A stretch of 64,000 nt of DNA from Styela clava (GCF_964204865.1 NC_135258.1:13507001-13571000), one strand, 5' to 3'. Positions 25,690 to 54,062 are shown, counted from the first letter of the stretch. Notes: generated by a model not told the origin, from the letters alone. A program made the numbers and translations.

Positions 25690-25800
25690 GGCATGGCTGG
25701 TTGCCCAGTGGTCGAAGCGTTGGTCTTAACTACGGTATATTGACATTGCAAGTTACAGAACTTTGGTCAAACCCAGCGCCCACAAAAATCACCAAAATTG
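25690..25800 (+). mobile_element. tRNA-derived SINE, family 2 candidate
   Basis: It has an A-box-like ttgcccagtggtcgaagcg and a weak B box, ggtcaaaccc, about 70 nt on. The 5' part matches the copy at 29994. Confidence 0.5.
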
Positions 25801-26191
25801 AATAGGTAATGCCAAACCAGAATTATTCTAGACTAGCCCTTCCGAAAAAAGTAAGTTCTTGAATATCAATGGCCTTGTTTTATGAGAGGCTGAGAAAAGC
25901 GCTGTAAAAAAAAATTCAAAACCCACTAGACTGAAAAAAATGTACCAAATATGGTTAGATATAAGATATACTAATAAATATTCAAAACAACCACTGTTGA
26001 CGAACTACAATATTTTTCTAAGCATAATTTTTTTATTGATATGATAGAGAAAAACCAGACTGCAAACATAACATCACTATCAAAAGAGGAACATCCTGAT
26101 CTTAAAGAATATTGCATGAAATATTAAACGTTTTATATCCAGCGTTTGGGATTTATACCTGTAATATTAAAACACAAACCTTCATCTACAT

Positions 26192-26336
26192 CAGGGCACG
26201 GCAACCTACGGGCCGCGGCGTAATATAATCTGGCCGGCGGCGCCTCAATGAATTATAGTAACAAAACAGCTGTTTTGACGATAATATTATTTACGACGAT
26301 TATATTCTTTATGTACGTATTCTTTGCCGACCCCTG
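26192..26336. mobile_element. Short non-autonomous hAT element
   Basis: 145 bp, ends CAGGGCACGGCAACC and TTTGCCGACCCCTG, flanked by atctacat (26184-26191) and aactacat (26337-26344), an 8-bp TSD with one mismatch. It lies about 100 bp past the CNNM stop, possibly in its 3' UTR. Confidence 0.85.
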
Positions 26337-26439
26337 AACTACATGCTCTCAATTAGCATCATACATTGGTACTAAAATACAATTTGGTGATTCCCACACT
26401 ATAATGAATATAACATTCAAAAGATACAGAAAAATACAA

Positions 26440-42533
<16,094 letters not shown>

Positions 42534-42631
42534 TTCTATGACCAGATGACTGGTATCCGCTTTTTTTACCTGAAATTGAAGAATCAGTTGAGAATGTGCT
42601 TAGCAAACCATTATACTGTTATAGTCTAGGC

Positions 42632-42700
42632 CAGTGGTTCCCAAACTCTGGGTCACATTTTCTCCAATCAATGGTGGAATAAACCCTTAAATCAACAGTC
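42632..42700. mobile_element. Solo end of a hAT-like element
   Basis: CAGTGGTTCCCAAAC at 42632 is a typical hAT left terminus, but no matching right end or TSD was found. It lies within 100 bp of the CNNM start. The right limit is arbitrary. Confidence 0.4.
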
Positions 42701-42794
42701 CATTTTTCTCTTGCTTTTATTGGCAGAACAAAATGCTTGTCATTCAATCGAATTATTTTGTATAATATCACTAATAAATGGGGCCATGTTCACA

Positions 42795-43255
42795 ACACAA
42801 TGTAGGTACTTCTAGTTGGCGTAGCACAACCTATTTGGCATATGTTAGTCCTGACCCCCACCTAACTACGTCATTCAAAAATTACATCACTATGACATCA
42901 CAGCAATGTAATAAGACCCCCCAAACTATACTAACTGTCATCAGGTCTCGTGTAGTTTTATACCTAACATACTTCTAGTGGGCGTAGCATAACAATTTTT
43001 TGACATGTTAATCCTAAACCCCACCTGACTACGCCATCCAAAAAGTACGTCACTATGACATCACAATCATGTCACGGAGCTTGCTAAATATATGTACAAT
43101 CGCCCGAAATGGCATCATCGCCGACGATAAAGAACTGACTAATGTCAGCGATCTCTCTCATATTGGGATCGTTGATAAAACGAGGGAAATACCTGTTCGA
43201 TTTCGGGTGCTTGTCTGCACGTCTTGGATGACAGTTCGTAAAGTTTGAAGGTAGG
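42795..43255. mobile_element. Family B repeat, two head-to-tail units
   Basis: The unit start tacttctagttggcgtagca at about 42801 recurs at about 42969 as tacttctagtgggcgtagca, each followed by a cccacctgactacg-type tract. The second unit runs on into gcgatctctctcatattggg. The same parts, with inverted ends, form the element at about 45020. Exact borders are unclear. Confidence 0.6.
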
Positions 43256-43270
43256 ATAGGATTTACATAT

Positions 43271-43559
43271 TTATCCCGGGGGAGAGGAAAGCCCGCAAGA
43301 CTGCTTAATCATATGGCAAACCATGGCCGCTCGTCCAGTTACCTGTCCAGGTCGGGTATGGGATTAGATAGCCAGTTATTTGTTTTCGGAAGCATGGACT
43401 TGATGGTGGAGGAAGCCGTAACTGCCAGCGGTTACGTGAACCACCCAACGGCGGCTAGGAGTCCAGCAATCATCTCGCGCATGATCATCCTTGCATGAGA
43501 TTCAAACCTATGATTCCACGAAGGGTAATCAGAGATGCGGTGGAAAGCGTATTCGGGTC
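43271..43559 (-). mobile_element. tRNA-derived SINE, family 1
   Basis: Minus-strand copy of the 55963 SINE: it shares catatgattaag, aagtccatgcttc, gattgctggactcct and gtaaccgct blocks in the same order, and a diverged B box (ggtttgaatctc). Its 5' end stops against the TIR element at 43563. Confidence 0.75.
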
Positions 43560-43562
43560 TGG

Positions 43563-45009
43563 TACCGTAAAAGCGCCTAACTTCGGACAAAATTTTTGAA
43601 CGGCCATATCTTGGCTAAAACGCGCCGTATATTGCTAATTTTAATTATTATAGGTTGCGCTGTTATATCTACATCTATTCTCATCTTTTTTAATGTTGCA
43701 TAATTATTTTTTTGGTAAAAAAACGGAAATTTTGTCGAAAATTGACTGCCCGGCATTCAACGGCGCAGAGCGTCGCTCCTACTGAAGCTATCGTCGTCAA
43801 AATACCATCATTCGGTAGAGGGCGACAACAATGTATATAATATATTTGAGTGATCGCAAGATGTCGTACGAGATTTAAATAAAACCTAAAATTCTGAATT
43901 ATAAATTCCGTAAGAATATTAAGATTTCACGCAGCGTCAAAAATTACGTCAACCTCACGTAGATTATTTTTCGCTCACTTCCCACACGACGTCACACTGC
44001 GTCGCGGAAATGAATTTTGACGCCAGACACAACGGAGCCAATATGACAATTTCCGTTAAGATAAAGACGGCGTTTCAATCTAATATTTTTGTATTTTGTT
44101 CGGTCATGTATGAATATATGCCAAAATTACATTAATGAAAATACATGTCACACTTAATCGATGACGTTAAAAATCGAATATATAATGAACTATGATAATT
44201 CCAACGTCCATATGGCACAGTGCACTGACTTAACCATTATTTTATGATTAGTAGTCGAAATGACAGTTATTGAATACGGCCTGGGTGAATTTTATTCACT
44301 CGAAATTAAAAATAAATTTAATCTCCAACAAATAAACGGGACCTACATGTTTACAAGATTAAGTTGAATTTTAAATTAAACTTTACAATCGGATTTACCG
44401 TGTGTTTGATATAAATTATCATTTATAAAGATAACCGCGCAGAATAAAAAAAGCTATCCGTCGAGAATATTAATACTTCAAAGACTTCGATAGAAGCCCG
44501 TTGAAATACTTCATTGTGGATTGAAACGGTTTGCATCAGATATATTTACGTATGCATTTCCTGATTAAAATGACTAACGTGTTATTATACTCATCTGAAG
44601 TATCGAAAATAACGAACGAAAGATGTAAACATAGGACGACGGAAGTTTCAAATAATGCATTTTCGTCGTGACGTCAATGTTACGTTACGACGACGATCGG
44701 GCGTCTTATCTTCACGCAACGACGTGATTACGTCATCCGCATCGGGAGCCTCTTTCTCTCTGTGCGTCGCGGTTACGCAGTGAAGAAAATGACTGTCCGA
44801 AGTTAGGGCAGTGAAGGATAACGGTCAGATGGCAAGAAATATCGATTATTTCAATAGTAAAAATAGTCCAATTGAATCGAAATTTGCAGGGAATGTAAAT
44901 TACCGCACGAATGTTTTACCGAGCAATTTTGGCACCGTTTGGACAATAAATGGCCGAGTTATTGACGAAAATATAGTAATTTTGTCCGAAGTTAGGCGCT
45001 TTTACGGTA
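43563..45009. mobile_element. 1.4-kb element with perfect 32-bp terminal inverted repeats
   Basis: The 32 nt at 43563-43594 (starting taccgtaaaagcgcctaac) are the exact reverse complement of 44978-45009. Both ends finish with TA, so a TA target duplication as in Tc1/mariner-type elements is possible. A third partial copy (ctgtccgaagttagggc) lies inside at about 44790. The interior is richer in G+C and CpG than its surroundings, holds several tgacgtca/acgtcat sites, and has no transposase frame. Confidence 0.7.
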
Positions 45010-45019
45010 TAGTTTAGTA

Positions 45020-45400
45020 CCACATGCACTTCTAGTTGGCCTGGCTCAACAATTTTTGCATATGTCAATCCTAACCCCCACCTGACTACGTCACCGAAAA
45101 ATTTCCTCATTTCGGCATCACAGTAGCGTAATATGGCCCATCAAAGTATGTGGATGGTTGTCCAAAACGCGCAGACGATCACCCGAAATCGAGCAAGCGA
45201 ATTCTCTCGTTTTCTCGTCATAACGATCCCGATATGAGAAAGATCACTGACGTTAGTGCAAGCTCTTTGATGTGATTGCAGGATTGTGAGGTTGTTGTGA
45301 GTTGTGACATACCGTCATCTTTGGATGACGGAGCCAGGTGGGGGTTAAGAAAAACATATGTAAAAATGGTTGTGCCACACTAAATAGAAGAACGGCGTCT
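45020..45400. mobile_element. Family B element with long imperfect inverted ends
   Basis: The left part (ggctcaacaatttttgcata, then aacccccacctg) pairs with the right part (ccaggtgggggttaag, then tatgtaaaaatggttgtgcc) over some 55 nt. It shares interior sequence with 42970-43255. No sure TSD. Confidence 0.65.
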
Positions 45401-45480
45401 AGTGAATATGTTGCAATAAATGGATTTATATCCTGTATGTATATCTATATTACTGTATTATGAAAAGTGACATTACTATT

Positions 45481-45710
45481 ACGGTACCGGTGGCGGTACT
45501 AAGGCTATCCGCTTATTCATCAGGGATACAACCAATGATGAATGAGTTTATGATATTCTGTACCGGTTATACTCTGACGCATTATTTGATATTCAATCCA
45601 ATATTATTGACATAAATTAAAATATGCGCGGTACCGTACCGGTACTGGTAAATAGATTGTTACCGTACTATTTACTGTAACGTACCGGTAGCGGTACCGG
45701 TACTAAATGG
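45481..45710. repeat. Cluster of self-complementary GTACCGGTAC sequences
   Basis: At least eight variants of taccggtacc / ggtaccggt occur in 230 nt. The motif is its own reverse complement, so the tract can fold or pair with itself. A second cluster lies at 53889-54062. Confidence 0.7.
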
Positions 45711-45744
45711 TTAAATTGTTCAACTCATTTCTGCCTTTAGAATA

Positions 45745-45830
45745 CCAAGATTAAATGAACCCACTAACGCCAGTCGTCAGCGATCTCTCTCACATCCGGA
45801 TCGTTTCACAGAAATTAACCCTACATGCAG
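45745..45830. mobile_element. Fragment of family B
   Basis: gcgatctctctcacatccgg and neighbouring bases match the interior of the family B units at 43140 and, inverted, 45220. No termini. Confidence 0.45.
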
Positions 45831-47502
45831 ACATGTGTGCAACCTACTGCGCTGTACTAAAGGACTATCCAGCTACTACGGTATTACACCACATGCTGCA
45901 CTGAATGACTAACAGTAACGAAGTCATAGGCAGGCGGTAATGATAGAATAGATTATGAACTCGCTCAATATTTATATCGGATCATACGCATTGCATCGGA
46001 TAGGTGTCGCTCGGGATATTTCCCATGGCATTGATTTCCTTATTTATATCCGTCACAGTGCTCAATTAGCTAAGAGTCAACGATGACCTGATGACGTAAC
46101 AATCGTGATTTTCTAGACGCTGAGGCATTTCGTTTGCTCAGGAATTTATGCATGGTTCAATCAATCAATCAATTTTATTTCGCTCACACTGAAAGAAACA
46201 AAACGAACAACAAACAAAATGTAGAGAACCTGGAGAACGGGCATAACTTAATAAAAAAGTTACAAACGTACAAGTACGTGCCCGTCCACCAAAAACAGTC
46301 AAAAAAAACACAATAAAACAAAAGTACGATGTAAAATATGGCAATACCTTTTGCATCAATTTTAGAATGTGAGACGTGTATCTGTATAACAACAGTGCTT
46401 TTCCTACCAAAATATGGAATAAAAAAACACTCGTTGAGGTAAAATGGTGATGCTGTAGTTCAATTTCATTGAAAAAATAACACAGTGACAAAAAATTGTT
46501 ACTGAAAAACAAGCTCGTTAAATAGATTGAATGTTCCATAACAGTCCACGCACAAATCATGGACTGAGGTATCGGGCTCCCTTGTCGTTTTCGATTAGTT
46601 CAATTTAAAATCATTGTATCCGTTCCAATGCTTCCAGCATTAATATTGAATTTCCACGAACGACCACCATTCCAACAGTTGCAGTGGTCCAAGTCAACCA
46701 ACGACTAACGGGACCAACAGTAAATACCGAAACACACAGCGGTAGCATTCTCTAAGACTTTTCAAGTAACCACGTCCGCACCCGACGATGCTCGGAACCA
46801 TTAAAAAAATATTTTTCAACTTTTATTCAATTTTGTAGAATATTTGCGTCATTTATTAAAAATCAGGTAATGGGTCTTGTATCTTGCATTCGCCATGACA
46901 AGTATTGAAAGCATTATATTGAAATATATGCTGGAATTCGAATGCGCCAGAGAGAAAAACTTGCGTTACATGCATGGAGGTGTCAAATTTTTTGCTAACC
47001 GGGCCGAGTTTCTCATAATATTGCCCCTCATGCCTAACTTTAAAAATAATAAGAGAGATAAACAAATTATAGTTTTTGTTATACACGAATATGAACCAAT
47101 CAATGATCAAGTGAGAGTGGAATATTTGTATTATTATTATTTCGATCATCTAACTAAGCAACAAACTCACCCCTAAATCGTGCTTCCCGGGGCGGCTGCC
47201 TCTATGTCCCTTACCTAGACACTCCCCTGGTTATATGTCACAGGCAACTTTAGAAATGATCCTTCCCCAATCCGCTATTTTAAAGCTGTTTTTGATGATA
47301 ATTTAATCTCATCTTGCAGAACACTCCAAGTTGTATTCAGAACGGAAAGTTGGACTTCTGGTTTAGTTTGAATGAAAAAATGTGGAGTGGGTGGAATTGC
47401 ATAAAACAGTTGAAGTTTATGCTTGAAAGCAAAGTATAAGTTGGAAAAGTAATGCAATTGATTTAGGCTATGCACTTGATTTTTAACATTGTGAAATGCG
47501 AA

Positions 47503-47851
47503 TGGGGTTGGGCATTTCAGAATCGAATAGTAAATTTTTGGAATCGTCCGGACGAAAATTTCGAATCGCCGCCATCTTTTTTCTTGTTCACTGAAGAGCT
47601 AGGTTGCGGGATTTTTTTGTTGAGACATATTTCTTACAATACAAACTGACATGCGAGTGATTTATTGATGAAACAGGTTTCTTATTCTGTGTGAACACAA
47701 AACCAACTGTCTGAGTGATGGAGTGTATGTTTTCAGTAGTTCAATAAAAAAGTGGCATTCAGATACCAAACTTTCAAGTATTCGAGATTTGATTCGGAAA
47801 ATATTCGATTTAATTGTAAAACCACTAGGTATTTGAAAATGCCCAGCCCTA
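47503..47851. mobile_element. Non-autonomous hAT element, gggctgggcattttc ends
   Basis: 349 bp, starting TGGGGTTGGGCATTTC and ending GAAAATGCCCAGCCCTA. Flanks aatgcgaa (47495-47502) and attgcgaa (47852-47859) form an 8-bp TSD with one mismatch. Noncoding. Confidence 0.85.
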
Positions 47852-47890
47852 ATTGCGAACAAATGTTTATTGAATTATGATAAATCAGCG

Positions 47891-48014
47891 GGTACTCCTA
47901 AAGTATGCGCACAAGGGTTTTTATTCTGCGGGAAATGGAGCCCCATTCGGGTTTAATTCCCCTGCCAAGACCCCATTCGGGTTTAATCCTCCCTGTACAT
48001 ATTTCTGAAGCGCC
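47891..48014. mobile_element. hAT-like MITE, family A, internally altered
   Basis: 124 bp; left end GGTACTCCTAAAGTATGCGC, right end catatttctgaagcgcc. TSD aatcagcg (47883-47890) versus aatctgcg (48015-48022), one mismatch. The usual family interior is missing and replaced by two copies of ccccattcgggtttaat spaced 30 nt apart. Confidence 0.75.
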
Positions 48015-49457
48015 AATCTGCGAGGCAACTAAGCAGAGGATTCGTATAGTGACGCGTATGTCCAATAGTTTCACATGAGCCTAGTTTAACATTATATATG
48101 GGCCACAGTAAAGATCAGTAGCCTATCTGAAAATAATTTCATGGACGAGGCTACGATGCAAACATCGAAGGTGCATATTTTCATAATATGCTGTCGTCCA
48201 TGCATCGCGATTTTGAACTGCGTGCTAGTACGGGTAATCACTAGAAGAATCAATCGAATCTGTGCACATTTGAGTCTCCTATTGTAGAATTGTAAAAAAG
48301 AACTAGTACGACAATCGTTATCAATGTCTCCGTCTTATCAGGACTATCCAATAGACCTCAATCTAGCGATAAAAATATCTTTGGACATTTTCTATAAATA
48401 AAAGAAAACTGTAGAAGCGGATTTTGCTCGTTGTATGGACATAGCAAACATTTATAATTGGAAAATGGAAAAAATTGGTTTGAAATGTATTTACAAAACT
48501 GGAAAAAGGAGCTTTTTTCGGAACTCGTAGTCCATTTCGTTGTAAAGTTGATTAATGTTAGTGTTCAATATTAGTAGTTTTTTTTATTTGCAGTAATCGG
48601 GGTTTCAAGAAATTGACTCATTACCCTTATTTCATGATGTTGTTCCCGAACAACGTCACAAAACTTGATGATGACATTGTAAATACTTCATTTCAATCCA
48701 AAAATAATTTTTTTTGTTGTAAGTGAAAAAGTCATGAATGAAATGGTTAAGTGTCAACTCTCCAAAACACTAGTGAAACAGGCATCTAAAATTTTGCAAT
48801 AGTAAAGTATAGAAAGAATTTTTTTGGGGTCAAAGGTCGGGGAAACATCTATTAGGTTCGGGGCCCTGGAAAATCCTGATCCCGGAATTAATTTTGATAA
48901 TATTCTAAAATTTCAAGAAATTAACTTACAAAATTCGTCTTTATTTGTATATATATGCTCCATTTTAGAACACACATAGCCTACTACAAATCTGAAAATT
49001 TTGCTTCAAATTATAGTGGGAAAAGTCAAATGTGTTTATATTCTCATTAAAATAGCGAATTACTTTGTTTTGCTCATCCTCTTATCCATTTAAATGAAAT
49101 TGTCTAATGTATTTTATTTACATTTTTTATGCATCTTACACACGTAGTATATGTAGCCTACACGCAGTTTTTTGGAATATAAATACCTAATGCCTCATGA
49201 TGGAATTGTTCCCTTCGCGCTTAATCATCATACCTTCTGAAAACTAGATGTTTAATTATGTCATTCTCAGAATAGTTCAACCAATACAACTGTATTAGTG
49301 TAAAACTAACTCACTCTTTTGCATGGATTTTAATTCAAGTAAAAGAGAAAGTTATACAATAATGATTGAACCTGTCAAACTATTTATCTTGCATTTTTTT
49401 GGCGATAACAAGGTCTGGTGATCTTAGCGGGAGACTTTAATTTTTATTCAATAATAA

Positions 49458-49476
49458 ATATATATATATATATATA
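49458..49476. repeat. (TA)n microsatellite
   Basis: About ten uninterrupted TA units. Confidence 0.9.
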
Positions 49477-50850
49477 CCTGTTTGTATCGTTTTCTGGTTT
49501 GAGTCAAGTCAGGTTTATTTTTTTCACCAGTAAAAAATCAATCATATAATATACAATATTCGAGAAAAAAATATAATCACACAGTTTTACTGGGGTAACC
49601 TAAGGAAAGGTTCGAATATCTGACTGAGAACAATTTATTTACGGAATTACTGTTATTGTCGTGAATACCGAATTATTGGAGATTGTATTAATAATCAAGA
49701 AACCATCAGACCAAAGATGGACGAATTTCCGCTTCAACTATATAACTCTTATCAAATGTGATTCGGTCGTAAAAATAGTCTTGGAGAAGTTTCGCAGATG
49801 ACCTGGCCACTCAGGTGGTTACAATGTGGTAACGATGTGCATGTGTTGAATCAATAAATACTCTTTCCTATTCTCATCAAACATTTTTCGACGAAACCTT
49901 CTAGTGTTCTTTGCTTCGAAAGGATCAACTTTCTGCAAGCCTCACTTGATCGGCATAAAACAGTTGAACGTCCGACGTGCTGCAACGACTGTTTGAGCGT
50001 GACTGAATACTATCGTAAGCTTAATGCAATCTCTTGCAAACGGCATTGTTACTCTTCAGGCGAGCTAGAAGAAAAAGGAATTTAGGAATAGGTCAGAATC
50101 TGATTAAAATCTGGTCAGAATCAAAATTTCAGAATCTGATTAAAATCACATTTTTTAATTTGCTTTACTACTGGATATGGTTCAGTTCTCTTTTCACTTC
50201 ATCTTGCCATGCATTCAACTTCCGCTGTCCGTTTGTTATTAAAACTTCTATCAAGCACGATTGTATTCCGAGCATGCGCGACTAAGTCGTAAAAGACATA
50301 TTTTCCACGTTTAACCATTGAAATAAATTAAATGTGACAATTGCAAGGCAAATAAGCAGTGAAATAAAGTCGTATTAAAAAGCATTACCATTGAACAGTG
50401 TCTGAGTCATCCGTACCCAAGATTTCTATAGTGATGAAGAGCATGATAACCACTGTGTTACGTTAATTTTACTTTCATATTCGCCTTCTCAATTGAAAGA
50501 AAATTCGAATCTGTTCGATAAATCTTTTAACTCTAGCTTCTAATTTGAAAATATGGCTTCTGCTATCCAGGGAATTAATATCGTATCCAATCCTTACAAA
50601 CCTTTTGTCTGTATATTTTTGAACGTCGTCGCTATAGCGATTCAACAAACAAGTATTCTCGCTCGTTGGACGATTTCCATAGATGAGTCAGTTTTTCTCG
50701 TATTTACCTAATCATACCTTTTCTTTAACTTCCGCTCTGATTATGCCCGAACGTGCCCAGATATTTATATCGCGCATTTTTGCAATTAAATCGTAAAAAG
50801 TCATATCCGGATTCTGTCGAATAGCGTCATTTGCACAATGAAAGTTTGTT

Positions 50851-50993
50851 TTATTCCGGGGGTGAGGAAAGCCGATAAGACAGCTTGAACATATGGTGAA
50901 CCACGGCCTCTCGTTTGGTTACCAGTTTATATCGAGTATGGGGTTAGTTAGTCAGGTATTTTTTCCAGATGCATGGACGTGATGGTGGAGGAA
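50851..50993 (-). mobile_element. tRNA-derived SINE, family 1, 5'-truncated
   Basis: Matches the 3' half of the SINE at 55963 on the minus strand: ggtgaggaaagccgataaga, catatggtgaaccacggcc and gcatggacgtgatggtggag blocks. The tRNA-like head is missing. Confidence 0.7.
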
Positions 50994-52288
50994 ATGCACG
51001 ATATAACGAGCCGTGAATTATTTGTGAAAAAACAAAACAATGTACATTTTTATAACAAAATGGCAAATGGGTGTATCAAAAAAAGAAATACAAGTTATGT
51101 GTAATTAATTCGCTGGTGAATAATATAGAAAATGAATTGTCAAAAAGTTGAAAGAACTAGTAAGGGAATACGCAGGGAAGCAAGTATGACGGCCATCAAA
51201 CTTAACGAAAGCATCGAAACAAATACTAAACACACAGCGGGGAAAGAAAATTTCTTTCACAAACGTAAAAAAGTTGTGGAGACTAATTACTTAAGCTGGG
51301 TGTGTAATGAAAACCATGAAAATATCGATAAATGTTCACAGGGAATGAATGAATAGTTTTCTTGGAAAAGAGCAGTAATTGTTTTCAAGGAGACAAAATG
51401 TGTTCATTAGATCACAAGTCTCAGTTATCAGATTATTGTTTTTGCTGGACGTTTTCGACAACCTATGGAAAATCTGATTCTGTTTTAGAGGTCGGAGGGT
51501 ATCCATCTGTTTCTGATCCATCTGTTTCCTGGTATTTTTGAGCATTTAACTGTGTCTCTTGTAGTAGTCTACACCGACATATTTTCTTATACCTATGCCT
51601 ACGATAAGAGCCTCCACCCGCATTTTAATTTAAAACCATTGTTTCCAGACGGCGTGTGTATTTCTGCAATTCTGTACCCCGCAATACAAAACCACGTTGC
51701 AACCTTATCATTTCATCACTAAAATGCTTTACCAGGCATTTTTAGTTTGGCGTCGAAACAAAAGCACGTGAATTGACTTCGGTGGGTGAATATGTGTTTT
51801 CCATTTCATTGATTTGAGTTTGTCCCACCAAGTCCAGTTTAATCACGTATTGATCAATCTTCCTTCAACTTTATACAGATATAAAAACCCAAGTAGTCAG
51901 TTTTTATGTGCCCAATCAAAGAGCTAATAACGACAATAACATTTATCAAAACGATCAATATGTACACTCTGTAGTCAATAATACAAAAATGCTACGAATT
52001 GGATAATTCCTTGAAGGTATATTTCACCCAGCCGGAGTTATACAATTTACTACCAACTCTTTGACTTCCTTTTTGTGACGGAATGGTTAACTGGCGAGAA
52101 GTGACACCTTAACCAAGGTCATCATCTTTTTTTCCCTTCTGTGGCATAACTTTAAAATCCATGTTATTTTTCGCAATCTCGGTTCATGATACGCCGAACT
52201 TCAACTAGGGTATCAATATGGACTATCTCAGAGAAATATTTACCCAATATTTCAAAGCTGAGTTTATAAAAACAAATTGCCGTATGAT

Positions 52289-53412
52289 TAGGCTTACCAT
52301 ATATCTGGAACAAAAAACCGGGACAGTGCGGATCGGACTAACTTTGGTTCGATTCTGAGACTAAGTAATATCTGAAACTTCTATCATATCTTTGCAAGTA
52401 GATTCCGGGCATTGAATTATCTAAATAAATTAATTCGTACGCGCAGTCGCCAAACATTACCGTATTTATAAAAGCAGCAATTATTTGAACATTTCAATAA
52501 TCGACATAAGAGAGACACGGAATGATGTTGAATTCAGTTTTAAGGTAAATGAGCCGCAAATCCTTTGCCGGTCTCGTAAAAGCTCGTTTCAGTTTTATTT
52601 TTGAGTTTGAAAAAAACATTATTGTCCCTCGTCTTTCTACGCGTCCATTTGGCACTTTGATAATTTATCGACAGGTCAGTTAACATTGTGTGTCAAATTA
52701 TCGCAAAATATAATACCTATGACCAGTGGCGTAGCATCCACCCCCGCGGTCGCGGGAGGGCAAACAGCGCAAAGGGGCCCAAGCGGTTAGAATTTAGAAA
52801 TATAAGCCGCAAAACCAAAAGCTGCATTGCAAAACCAGGTAATCTGTTAATGCACATCTTATAACGTTTATGTTAGTTCTGCTCAAATCGTTTTGTTACG
52901 TAACAATGCCAGGGAGTCGTCGATTTTTCGCGTCTTGTGGTTTGTTCGCACCGGCAAAATTACGAAGGCTGTCAGAATGATGTCGAGAGCAAAACCTCTC
53001 AGTGGCGCACAGAAACGCAGAAGAGGGAGCACGTATGAAAAAATTAAAGTCACCAAGATAAACGGCAAATATTAGGTTACCATTGCCTTTTAATAACAAC
53101 ATGCTATGCTTTTTGACGAAATAAAAAAAGCGTTTTAGCTTATGTCCGAGAGTTTTTAGGGTCATTTCCACGAGAGTCTTGCTACGCCACTGCCTATGAC
53201 ACAAAACAGCAGTTTTCTCTCCCTCTGTTAACTAGTGAATAAGAGATAAATTGGATGCTTCCGTCAAAAAAATAACTTGTGATAATATTATAAAAATTGT
53301 TTTTGACTGCCACGCTACATAACCGGGACATTTAAGTCTACCGGACGGGACGCCGGGAAAGCTTGTCAAAACCGGGACTGTCCCGGCTAAACCGGGACGT
53401 ATGGTAAGCCTA
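52289..53412. mobile_element. Outer hAT element of a nested pair
   Basis: Left end TAGGCTTACCATA pairs with right end TATGGTAAGCCTA; just inside, accgggacag pairs with ctgtcccgg. The TSD cgtatgat is perfect at 52281-52288 and 53413-53420. 1124 bp in all, or about 650 bp after removing the inner element and one copy of its TSD. No transposase frame seen. Confidence 0.92.
52724..53192. mobile_element. Inner hAT element, CAGTGGCGTAGCA ends
   Basis: 469 bp; ends CAGTGGCGTAGCATCC and CTTGCTACGCCACTG. The TSD cctatgac is perfect at 52716-52723 and 53193-53200. It sits wholly inside the element at 52289 and is therefore younger. Confidence 0.93.
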
Positions 53413-53888
53413 CGTATGATGTATAACGTATATATACGAAGGTGGAGAAATAACTTGAGAATCAGGGTTGTGAAGCTGGAGTTTGAGATGTATTCCACGT
53501 AGTCGGAGCGAACGTCGTGTTTTCAAACACCTTCGATGCTAGAGTGGAAATTTCGTATTCGTCGTAGTTATAATTTCAGATTTTCAATGACCTGCATGCG
53601 GTTTTTGTTACCAAATTTTCTTAAATTAAAACTCAATTTCATTTTTCTCATGGAAATCGAAGTCAGAGCAAAATTTCTTTAATCCGGAGTCGGGAATCGG
53701 GGAAAATTTGCAATCGACTCCGACAGCCAGGGCGAGGGTCTCGCGAAACAACGGTGGAAACAGGATGAACATTCTAGTATGATAGCTGCAGAGTTCCGAA
53801 CTTGGACTTCCTTTACTCAATAACTTAGGTTTTTTAATATACCAGTGTTGGTTTTGCATTTTGAGCCACTTATACAAATTACTGTAAT

Positions 53889-54062
53889 ACGGTACCGGTA
53901 CCTATAGCTGAACAGCTGGTGTACCAGTACGGTAGCTAGATAGACTGAAACATGATACACAACATGATAGTCAGTACCAGAGTACGGTACTGTGATATCG
54001 AGGCCTTTGTTTCGTTTTTACAAATTGTGATGGCTGTGATAATTCGTAGTACAGTACCGGTA
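53889..54062. repeat. Second cluster of GTACCGGTAC-type sequence, upstream of UBE2N
   Basis: acggtaccggtacc, gtaccagtacggta, agagtacggtac and acagtaccggtaa occur within 175 nt, ending about 180 bp before the UBE2N start codon. It may overlap the promoter. Confidence 0.6.

Larger units (their letters stand above)
20203..26439. other. Intergenic stretch between WBP1L-like and CNNM genes
   Basis: Roughly 20.5-22.6 kb is richer in CpG and G+C than its surroundings and lies directly upstream of the minus-strand WBP1L-like start, so it probably includes that gene's promoter and 5' UTR. A possible UTR acceptor, gacttttgcag, lies 15 nt upstream of the ATG. From 22.9 to 25.6 kb nothing stands out. 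A SINE 2 copy lies at about 25690 and a short hAT element at 26192. Confidence 0.5.

Noticed and set aside
43313..43498. 61-residue plus-strand open frame
   Set aside because: It lies wholly within a SINE family 1 copy and has no coding features.
46165..46560. 131-residue minus-strand hydrophobic open frame
   Set aside because: Low-complexity Phe/Leu-rich translation of an A-rich plus strand; no splice partner, no conserved motif. Possibly part of a LINE 3' end, but nothing confirms it.
46877..47176. 99-residue plus-strand open frame overlapped by a 97-residue frame on the other strand
   Set aside because: Both strands are open over the same bases in AT-rich DNA; neither has a recognisable domain or splice context.
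47503..48014. Single compound element covering both neighbouring MITEs
   Set aside because: Each has its own ends and its own 8-bp flanking duplication, with 39 bp between them, so they are two independent insertions.
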